Shown: positions 54,444-64,000 of the stretch, in pieces
How positions within the stretch are numbered: the first letter of the stretch is position 1
Layout: the number at the start of each line of letters is the position of its first letter
Origin: Dendrophyllia cribrosa
Taxonomy: Eukaryota > Cnidaria > Anthozoa > Scleractinia > Dendrophylliidae
Length of the DNA: 64,000 nt
Assembly: GCA_024195265.1 (NCBI GenBank)
Contig: JAJLRJ010000007.1
Coordinates: 4,801,058 to 4,865,057 of the forward strand
Reading direction: 5' to 3'
Notes under the pieces: generated by a model
The model's database searches: none
The model's input: only the letters and a program-made list of their open reading frames with translations
What the model was told of the DNA's origin: nothing
Made by a program: the position numbers and the translations under genes

Positions 54444-54720
54444 AGTTGAGGGAGTTTGACAGCAACTTTAGTTGCATTATTGTAAGCAAAGTTATTGAAA
54501 AATTTGGTTACAAAAAAATAAATCAACATTTTTCTCGGTAAATTTTGCTTACAATAATGCAATTCAAGTTCCCAAACACACAATTGTGCTAATTGGCTGT
54601 TGAAACCCATTGCTGAAAACAGAATCGAAAAATATTAAAATCCGAATGAGAAAAACGCGTTTTTGTGATTTCCTTATTTGGTAATTCCCTATGATTGACA
54701 GCTGTCAAACTCCCTCAACT
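54444..54720. mobile_element. MITE with AGTTGAGGGAGTTTGACAG ends
   Basis: The left end is AGTTGAGGGAGTTTGACAG and the right end CTGTCAAACTCCCTCAACT. A second inverted pair, TGCATTATTGTAAGCAAA and TTTGCTTACAATAATGCA, is inside. Open frames across it are not recognisable proteins. Confidence 0.78.
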
Positions 54721-56391
54721 GTTGACTTGACAGATCAAAATTATATTAAAAGAATGTTTTCAATCCTCAAAATCGGTTTCTTTTAATTTGAATTTGCTAG
54801 CACAACTCAGTTCTGCTACAGAAACACTTGAAAATACTATATTTTGAATGTCCCGCCAAAGGGTCATGTGACCTAATTCAACCAATCAGAGTGCTCAAAA
54901 GTGGTCAAAAGGCCAAATTTTGAATGTCCATATCTTCTGAACGATTTAAGATATTGACCCGAAATTTTGGATTTTGAAATTGGACATCAGGATGCTAACT
55001 GAGACATTTTTGGGAGATATTTAGAGAGGGCAAATATACCCTGGGCAGGTACCTTAAGTGGATACAAATGGAGTGCGTGTACATTCAGTGTCACTTGTAA
55101 CGCTGATTACTCAGGAGCAGACCTTTATAGAGTTCCTCAGTGTCATCACATAAGGAGATTGAGCGCTTTTCGAGAACCGTTTGTAAACATTATAAACTGG
55201 GTCGATTTTCCATTTCCATTTTCGCTTGAGAGAGAGGGAGAGGCTCGCGAGGAGAGGCGCCAGCCGCCGTTCTTCCCTTCAGTTTGTTTTCGCCACTTCA
55301 GCTATCGCCGTTATTTTCGTAGGCTCGCGGAAAAATAACGACTGTTTTACAGTCTATGGCCGAGAAGAAGATATATTTATTGCGAGCGCCTTTTTTTTAT
55401 CTAGATTTTAATTCTAACCCAGTTGATGCAATAGAGCAAGAAGCAATGAAAACAAAACAATAGAACGACTTGACAATGAAAACTATTGTTTGTTTTATCC
55501 AATCCCGACAGCTCTTCTGAGAAGCTGCTGCACTGCCGAATTATTCACAGCATTTGGCTGCCAGTTCCCATTGAAAGAATCACACAACAATGTGACCGTG
55601 AAATAACCTACTTTTAATTAAGAAGAGTGCACATACAGGGCGCTAAACTTTAAATGCTAAGTGTAAATCATGCGCTTCGCTTTGAATACTCATGAAATAG
55701 CTCTTTCCTTTGGCCCAGTAACAATGGTCAACAATTTGGGAAGGCATTGTCATCCTTGTTAATTGTCCCTTTATAATTGCTTCAGGAATGTTTCTAGACT
55801 GAGCTGAATAAATTTTAATCACCAAGTATAAACGCACCGTAGAACGCCCATAGCATTATTTGATGTTAGTAGTTGGCCTGAACGTGGTCCTGTGAAGGCT
55901 AGATTCAAATCTCTGGTTTGTCGTCTTCTTGATCTTCATCGTTTTGGAAAAGACCAGGTTTGTTATTCTTTCAAATGTCATTTCCACCACATTTTATGTT
56001 CGCATTTGCAGCCAAGTCAACATGAAAGCTGGAGGTATTGATAGCAGCGACAAAGCGGTGTTGAATATTCCCGTTAATAAACTCCTTCGCGGAATTACGT
56101 CAGTTTGGACCAAAGTGAAACGGTTATTATAGCTACGGTCTGTGATTTTGTGACACAATGTTGATTCGGAGTAGAGCAAAGAAAAAGAATCCTTTCCCGT
56201 GACCTTCTTTTCATTAAGTTTGTTCGTGCGTACCGGAGATTTATTCTGATTGTGTGAAAACAAATATGTAGAATTTTCCCAGCAGCTCAATACTGAATAT
56301 CGTAGATAGTAAAATAAGTCACTAGCGCAAAGTTTTCGCAGTTTTTATTTAGAAATGTACATACTTACTCCTTGTTTTTTCTTTTGAACAG
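54721..56391. other. Stretch upstream of the candidate exon pair
   Basis: Contains the dispersed fragment at 55268-55352. A frame near 55855-55960 (ALFDVSSWPERGPVKARFKS) ends at CCAG before gtttgt and could be an exon, but it has no visible acceptor. The rest is featureless. Confidence 0.4.
55268..55352 (+). repeat. Dispersed repeat fragment, second copy of 6213-6301
   Basis: CTTCAGCTATCGCCG, TTTTCG, AGGCTCG, AAAAATA and CGACTGTTTT match the 6.2-kb copy in order. Non-coding reading preferred. Confidence 0.55.
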
Positions 56392-56915
56392 TTTATTCTG
56401 TTGGAACGTCCCAAAGCCATCCATGTGCTATGCTCGAGAATCAAGTTCTTTGATCTAACAATTATGGCTTGGCCATGGAATCTTTACTGCTTTCAGTTCC
56501 TCGCAGGTATGGCGGCGTAATTATTTTGACTTGAGATATAACTTGATTTTCGCTATGTTATCTGTTTCTGTTATTACACTACCATGTTGAAATAAAAATT
56601 GAAGTGCACACGGAAAGCTTAAAACTAGCCTTTGGTTCGAAATTTAGTTTTAACATGCAACTGATAGCAAGTCAGTCTCAGGACGAATATGGCGAACTTA
56701 TTTGCCTATGAACTGATGTTGAAAATGATTAACGAAAAGCGCTAAATACCTTGCATTTTGCTGGGTAAAAGGAATTCATAACATTAATTAATTGAATTTT
56801 ACTGCTTTGTTTATTTAGGTCCATCAGAGGTTTATAAAACTACCCTGCAGTGTTCCGCTCAAGTCAACTGTTGTACGGCAAAAGGCGTCCACCTCATAAA
56901 AAAGTGCAAATACAT
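56392..56915 (+). CDS. Candidate exon pair of an unrecognised gene
   Basis: Exon 56392-56506 has a pyrimidine-rich acceptor (TTTTGAACAG) and a CGCAG/gtatgg donor. Its single open frame gives FILLERPKAIHVLCSRIKFF and then DLTIMAWPWNLYCFQFLA. It joins in phase 1 to 56819-56915 (acceptor TTTATTTAG, donor gtaagt), reading GPSEVYKTTLQCSAQVNCCT and AKGVHLIKKCKYM. The five cysteines suggest a secreted or membrane ectodomain, but I do not recognise the family. If real, the satellite starting 25 bases downstream lies in its next intron. Confidence 0.35.
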
Positions 56916-56939
56916 GTAAGTAAACCTCATTATTAATTT

Positions 56940-59900
56940 GTCAGTAGCTTTCAGTTGCATGGCCGCACTTTAGGATGTTATCCACAGACTTAAAGTTAAA
57001 ACCACCTTCTACAGCATAATAATCAGCATCACAGGAAAATACTGTTCAATAGCTCTCATTTAAATGGCCACACTTAAGGATTTTATCAACAGACTTAAAA
57101 GTTAAAACCACCGTCTTCGGCGTAACTAAACGCCCCACAGGAATGTTCGTCTAATGATGACTAAAGCTTGCACTTGTATAATCACACTTTAAATTTTATC
57201 CACATACTTAAAAGATAGGGTTCCAAAAGGCAAGTACTACTCAATGATAATTTCTAGCTTCAATTTTTACTAGTCACACTTAACGTATACGCTTTAAGTT
57301 TTATCCACGCACTCATACGTTAGATTAGCTTCCACCATTAGATTGTATTCACTGAATCAAAAGATGGAACCTCGCCATACCACAGAAAAGTACTACTTTC
57401 TAGATCAATTGCATCACACTTAAGGATTGATCCGCGGAAACAAAAGTACGCCTCTCAGTAGCTTTCATACGAATGGCCACATATTTAGGATTTCATCCAC
57501 GGACCCAAAAGTTTGAAACAGTATAGAAAAGTCGACCATTTCAGCTTTCCTTTGAATGGTCACACATTTAACACATCATCCACAGATTCAAAATTCTTAA
57601 ACACTACCACAGGAAAGTACACCTTTGTAGCTTTCATTTGAATGGTCGCACGCAATTAGCATGTCATCAACAGAATTAAACGTTTGAGAAAGTACCACTG
57701 GAAAGTATGCCTTTGTAGCTTTCATTTCAATCGTCTCACATTTCACGTTCTATCCACCGACTGTAAAGTTTAAAAATACAGTACCATAAGAAAGTACGCC
57801 TCTGTAGCTTTCATTTGAATGATCACATTAATATTTCATCCACAGATTCAAAAGTTTGAAACAGTATTATAGGAAAGTACGCATTTGTAGCTTTCATTTG
57901 AATGATCACATTTAAGATTTCATCCACAGACTCAAACGTTTGAATAAGTACTATAGGAAAGTACGAATTGGTAGCTTTCATTTGAATGATCACATTAATA
58001 TTTCATCCACAGACTCAAAAGTTTGAAACAGTATTATAGGAAAGTACGCATTTGTAGCTTTCATTTGAATGATCACATTAATATTTCATCCACAGACTCA
58101 AAAGTTTGAAACAGTATTATAGAAAAGTACGCATTTGTAGCTTTCATTTGAATGATCACATTTAAGATTTCATCCAGACTCAAACGTTTGAATAAGTACT
58201 ATAGGAAAGTACGAATTGGTAGCTTTCATTTGAATGATCACATTAATATTTCATCCACAGACTCAAAAGTTTGAAACAGTATTATAGGAAAGTACGCATT
58301 TGTAGCTTTCATTTGAATGATCACATTTAAGATTTCATCCACAGACTCAAACGTTTGAATAAGTACTATAGGAAAGTACGAATTGGTAGCTTTCATTTGA
58401 ATGATCACATTAATATTTCATCCACAGACTCAAAAGTTTGAAACAGTATTATAGGAAAGTACGCATTTGTAGCTTTCATTTGAATGATCACATTTAAGAT
58501 TTCATCCACAGACTCAAACGTTTGAATAAGTACTATAGGAAAGTACGAATTGGTAGCTTTCATTTGAATGATCACATTAATATTTCATCCACAGACTCAA
58601 AAGTTTGAAACAGTATTATAGGAAAGTACGCATTTGTAGCTTTCATTTGAATGATCACATTAATATTTCATCCACAGACTCAAAAGTTTGAAACAGTATT
58701 ATAGGAAAGTACGCATTTGTAGCTTTCATTTGAATGATCACATTAAAATTTCATCCACAGACTCAAAAGTTTGAAACAGTATTATAGGAAAGTACGCATT
58801 TGTAGCTTTCATTTGAATGATCACATTAATATTTCATCCACAGACTCAAAAGTTTGAAACAGTATTATAGGAAAGTACGCATTTGTAGCTTTCAATTAAA
58901 TGATCACATTAATATTTCATCCACAGACTCAAAAGTTTGAAACAGTATTATAGGAAAGTACGCATTTGTAGCTTTCATTTGAATGATCACATTAAGATTT
59001 CATCCACAGACTCAAACGTTTGAAACAGTATTATAGGAAAGTACGCATTTGTAGCTTTCATTTGAATGATCACATTAAGATTTCATCCACAGACTCAAAC
59101 GTTTGAAACAGTATTATAGGAAAGTACGCATTTGTAGCTTTCATTTGAATGATCACATTAAGATTTCATCCACAGACTCAAAAGTTTGAAACAGTATTAT
59201 AGGAAAGTACGCATTTGTAGCTTTCATTTGAATGATCACATTAATATTTCATCCACAGACTCAAAAGTTTGAAACAGTATTATAGGAAAGTACGCATTTG
59301 TAGCTTTCATTTAAATGATCACATTAATATTTCATCCACAGACTCAAACGTTTGAAACAGTATTATAGGAAAGTACGCATTTGTAGCTTACATTTAAATG
59401 ATCACATTAATATTTCATCCACAGACTCAAAAGTTTGAAACAGTATTATAGGAAAGTACGCATTTGTAGCTTACATTTAAATGATCACATTAATATTTAA
59501 TCCACAGACTCAAAAGTTTGAAACAGTATTATAGGAAAGTACGCATTTGTAGCTTTCATTTCAATGATCACATTAAGATTTCATCCACAGACTCAAACGT
59601 TTAAAACAGTATTATAGGAAAGTACGCATTTGTAGCTATCATTTGAATGATCACATTAAGATTTCATCCACAGACTCAAACGTTTGAAACAGTATTATAG
59701 GAAAGTACGCATTTGTAGCTTTCATTTGAATGATCACATTTAAGATTTCATCCAGACTCAAACGTTTGAAACAGTATTATAGGAAAGTACGCATTTGTAG
59801 CTTTCATTTGAATGATCACATTAAGATTTCATCCACAGACTCAAAAGTTTGAAACAGTATTATAGGAAAGTACGCATTTGTAGCTTTCATTTGAATGATC

Positions 59901-62900
59901 ACATTAAGATTTCATCCACAGACTCAAAAGTTTGAAACAGTATTATAGGAAAGTACGCATTTGTAGCTTACATTTAAGTGGTCACATTAATATTTCATCC
60001 ACAGACTCAAACGTTTGAAACAGTATTATAGGAAAGTACGCATTTGTAGCTTACATTTAAATGGTCACATTAATATTTCATCCACAGACTCAAAAGTTTG
60101 AAACAGTATTATAGGAAAGTACGCAATTGTAGCTTTCATTTGAATGATCACATTAATATTTCATCCACAGACTCAAACGTTTGAAACAGTACTATAGGAA
60201 AGTACGCATTTGTAGCTTTCATTTGAATGATCACATTAAGATTTCATCCACGGACTCAAAAGTTTGAAACAGTACTATAGGGAAGTACGCATTTGTAGCT
60301 TTCATTTGAATGATCACATTAAGATTTCATCCACAGACTCAAACGTTTGAAACAGTATTATAGAAAACTACGCATTTGTAGCTTTCATTTGAATGATCAC
60401 ATTTAAGATTTCATCCAGACTCAAACGTTTGAATAAGTACCATAGGAAAGTACGCATTTGTAGCTTTCATTTGAATGATCACATTAAGATTTCATCCACA
60501 GACTCAAACGTTTGAAACAGTATTATAGGAAAGTACGCATTGGTAGCTTTCATTTGAATGATCACATTAAGATTTCATCCACAGACTCAAACGTTTGAAA
60601 CAGTATTATAGGAAAGTACGCATTTGTAGCTTACATTTAAATGATCACATTAATATGTCATCCACAGACTCAAAAGTTTGAAACAGTATTATAGGAAAGT
60701 ACGCATTTGTAGCTTACATTTAAATGATCACATTAATATTTCATCCACAGACTCAAACGTTTGAAACAGTATTATAGGAAAGTACGCATTTGTAGCTTTC
60801 ATTTAAATGATCACATTAAGATTTCATCCACAGACTCAAACGTTTGAAACAGTATTATAGGAAAGTACGCATTTGTAGCTTTCATTTGAATGATCACATT
60901 AAGATTTCATCCACAGACTCAAAAGTTTGAAACAGTATTATAGGAAAGTACGCATTTGTAGCTTTCATTTGAATGATCACATTAAGATTTCATCCACAGA
61001 CTCAAAAGTTTGAAACAGTATTATAGGAAAGTACGCATTTGTAGCTTTCATTTGAATGATCACATTAATATTTCATCCACAGACTCAAAAGTTTGAAACA
61101 GTATTATAGGAAAGTACGCATTTGTAGCTTTCATTTAAATGATCACATTAATATTTCATCCACAGACTCAAACGTTTGAAACAGTATTATAGGAAAGTAC
61201 GCATTTGTAGCTTACATTTAAATGATCACATTAATATTTCATCCACAGACTCAAAAGTTTGAAACAGTATTATAGGAAAGTACGCATTTGTAGCTTACAT
61301 TTAAATGATCACATTAATATTTAATCCACAGACTCAAAAGTTTGAAACAGTATTATAGGAAAGTACGCATTTGTAGCTTTCATTTCAATGATCACATTAA
61401 GATTTCATCCACAGACTCAAACGTTTGAAACAGTATTATAGGAAAGTACGCATTTGTAGCTATCATTTGAATGATCACATTAAGATTTCATCCACAGACT
61501 CAAACGTTTGAAACAGTATTATAGGAAAGTACGCATTTGTAGCTTTCATTTGAATGATCACATTTAAGATTTCATCCAGACTCAAACGTTTGAAACAGTA
61601 TTATAGGAAAGTACGCATTTGTAGCTTTCATTTGAATGATCACATTAAGATTTCATCCACAGACTCAAAAGTTTGAAACAGTATTATAGGAAAGTACGCA
61701 TTTGTAGCTTTCATTTGAATGATCACATTAAGATTTCATCCACAGACTCAAAAGTTTGAAACAGTATTATAGGAAAGTACGCATTTGTAGCTTACATTTA
61801 AGTGGTCACATTAATATTTCATCCACAGACTCAAACGTTTGAAACAGTATTATAGGAAAGTACGCATTTGTAGCTTACATTTAAATGGTCACATTAATAT
61901 TTCATCCACAGACTCAAAAGTTTGAAACAGTATTATAGGAAAGTACGCAATTGTAGCTTTCATTTGAATGATCACATTAATATTTCATCCACAGACTCAA
62001 ACGTTTGAAACAGTACTATAGGAAAGGACGCATTTGTAGCTTTCATTTGAATGATCACATTAAGATTTCATCCACGGACTCAAAAGTTTGAAACAGTACT
62101 ATAGGGAAGTACGCATTTGTAGCTTTCATTTGAATGATCACATTAAGATTTCATCCACAGACTCAAACGTTTGAAACAGTATTATAGAAAACTACGCATT
62201 TGTAGCTTTCATTTGAATGATCACATTTAAGATTTCATCCAGACTCAAACGTTTGAATAAGTACCATAGGAAAGTACGCATTTGTAGCTTTCATTTGAAT
62301 GATCACATTAAGATTTCATCCACAGACTCAAAAGTTTGAAACAGTACTATAGGAAAGTACGCATTTGTAGCTTTCATTTGAATGATCACATTAATATTTC
62401 ATCCACAGACTCAAACGTTTGAAACAGTACTATAGGAAAGTACGCAATTGTAGCTTTCATTTGAATGATCACATTAATATTTCATCCACGGACTCAAAAG
62501 TTTGAAACATTATTATAGGAAAGTACGCATTTGTAGCTTTCATTTGAATGATCACATTAAGATTTCATCCACGGACTCAAAAGTTTGAAACAGTACTATA
62601 GGGAAGTACGCATTTGTAGCTTTCATTTGAATGTCACATTAAGATTTCATCCACAGACTCAAAAGTTTGAAACAGTATTATAGGAAAGTACGCATTTGTA
62701 ACTTACATTTAAATGATCACATTAATATTTCATCCACAGACTCAAAAGTTTGAAACAGTATTATAGGAAAGTACGCATTTGTAGCTTACATTTAAATGAT
62801 CACATTAATACTTCATCCACAGACTCAAACGTTTGAAACAGTATTATAGGAAAGTACGCATTTGTAGCTTTCATTTAAATGATCACATTAAGATTTCATC

Positions 62901-64000
62901 CACAGACTCAAACGTTTGAAACAGTATTATAGGAAAGTACGCATTTGTAGCTTACATTTAAATGATCACATTAATATGTCATCCACAGACTCAAAAGTTT
63001 GAAACAGTATTTTAGGAAAGTACGCATTTGTAGCTTACATTTAAATGATCACATTAATATTTCATCCACAGACTCAAACGTTTGAAACAGTATTATAGGA
63101 AAGTACGCATTTGTAGCTTTCATTTGAATGATCACATTAAGATTTCATCCACAGACTCAAACGTTTGAAACAGTATTATAGAAAACTACGCATTTGGAGC
63201 TTTCTTTTGAATGATCACATTTAAGATTTCATCCAGACTCAAACGTTTGAATAAGTACCACAGGAAAGTACGCATTTGTAGCTTTCATTTGAATGATCAC
63301 ATTAAGATTTCATCCACAGACTCAAAAGTTTGAAACAGTATTATAGGAAAGTACGCATTTGTAGCTTTCATTTGAATGATCACATTAATATCTCATCCAC
63401 AGACTCAAACGTTTGAAACAGTACTATAGGAAAGTACGCATTTGTAGCTTTCATTTGAATGATCACATTAAGATTTCATCCACAGACTCAAAAGTTTGAA
63501 ACAGTATTATAGGAAAGTACGCATTTGTAGCTTTCATTTGAATGATCACATTAATATTTCATCCACGGACTCAAAAGTTTGAAACAGTATTATAGGAAAG
63601 TACGCATTTGTAGCTTTCATTTGAATGATCACATTAAGATTTCATCCACAGACTCAAAAGTTTGAAACAGTATTATAGGAAAGTACGCATTTGTAGCTTT
63701 CATTTGAATGATCACATTAAGATTTCATCCACGGACTCAAAAGTTTGAAACAGTACTATAGGGAAGTCCGCATTTGTAGCTTTCATTTGAATGTCACATT
63801 AAGATTTCATCCACAGGCTCAAAAGTTTGAAACAGTATTATAGGAAAGTACGCATTTGTAGCTTACATTTAAATGATCACATTAATATTTCATCCACAAA
63901 CTCAAAAGTTTGAAACAGTATTATAGGAAAGTACGCATTTGTAGCTTTCATTTGAATGATCACATTAAGATTTCATCCACAGACTCAAACGTTTGAAACA
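56940..64000 (+). repeat. 83-bp satellite array, runs off the right edge
   Basis: The unit is GTAGCTTTCATTTGAATGAT, CACATTAATATTTCATCCAC, AGACTCAAAAGTTTGAAACA, GTATTATAGGAAAGTACGCA, TTT (83 bases), about 84 copies in the window. Units from 56940 to about 57830 are strongly diverged. From 57890 to 58600 a 167-bp dimer (83 + 84) alternates ACGAATTGG and ACGCATTTG types. Beyond 59 kb the units are nearly identical, and rare variants recur at offsets of 1824, 994 and 1160 bases. The unit aligns along its whole length with the internal block of the TTAA-type MITEs (for example 31761-31848). Confidence 0.95.

Noticed and set aside
55855..55960. Frame ALFDVSSWPERGPVKARFKS ending at a possible donor
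   Set aside because: No acceptor or upstream partner was found, so it was not listed as an exon.
56940..64000. CRISPR-like appearance of the regular array
   Set aside because: The whole 83-bp unit is repeated, with no unique spacers, and the host is clearly an animal with spliced genes.

Overview
The window looks like nuclear DNA of an invertebrate animal, most likely an anthozoan cnidarian such as a stony coral. Conserved animal genes are split into small exons by GT-AG introns, the base composition is AT-rich, and the sequence is crowded with short inverted-repeat elements, truncated LINEs and minisatellites. The organism call is an inference from this style; I recognise no species-specific marker. 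Exons were reconstructed by eye from frame, splice sites and remembered family sequence, so the coordinates need transcript support.

Four animal genes can be supported. (1) The 3' part of a tetraspanin-13/31 type gene (+, 666-3616); its first exons lie left of the window. (2) A complete six-exon myosin essential light chain gene (+, 11514-16737), here ELC-A. (3) A five-exon paralogue (+, 19662-25402), here ELC-B, in head-to-tail tandem with the first. (4) A complete eight-exon HUS1 gene (-, 35541-26829), encoding a subunit of the 9-1-1 checkpoint clamp, convergent with ELC-B. Two further exon pairs (7035-7465 and 56392-56915) are plausible but unrecognised.

The rest is mostly repeat landscape. 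3.9-10.5 kb holds inverted-repeat elements, including a nearly loopless palindrome. The introns of both light chain genes and of HUS1 hold TTAA-flanked MITEs, TA-flanked MITEs and nested insertions. 36-56 kb has no recognisable host gene. It carries three degenerate LINE fragments with coding sequence, a 47-bp minisatellite grown inside a terminal-inverted-repeat element, a three-fold tandem segmental duplication (42.4-45.2 kb), a 701-bp foldback element with 219-bp arms and an 8-bp target duplication, a ~70-bp minisatellite field, and a short reading frame resembling the start of a mobile-element protein.

From about 56.94 kb to the right edge lies an 83-bp satellite of roughly 84 monomers. 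Its monomer matches the internal part of a TTAA-flanked MITE that occurs as single copies elsewhere in this window, and the same segment is present in a short run of three inside a HUS1 intron (31.59-31.96 kb). The window therefore seems to show single copy, local triplication and large array side by side. The array is diverged at its left edge, then dimeric (167 bp), then carries longer-period variants (1824 bp and 1160 bp).
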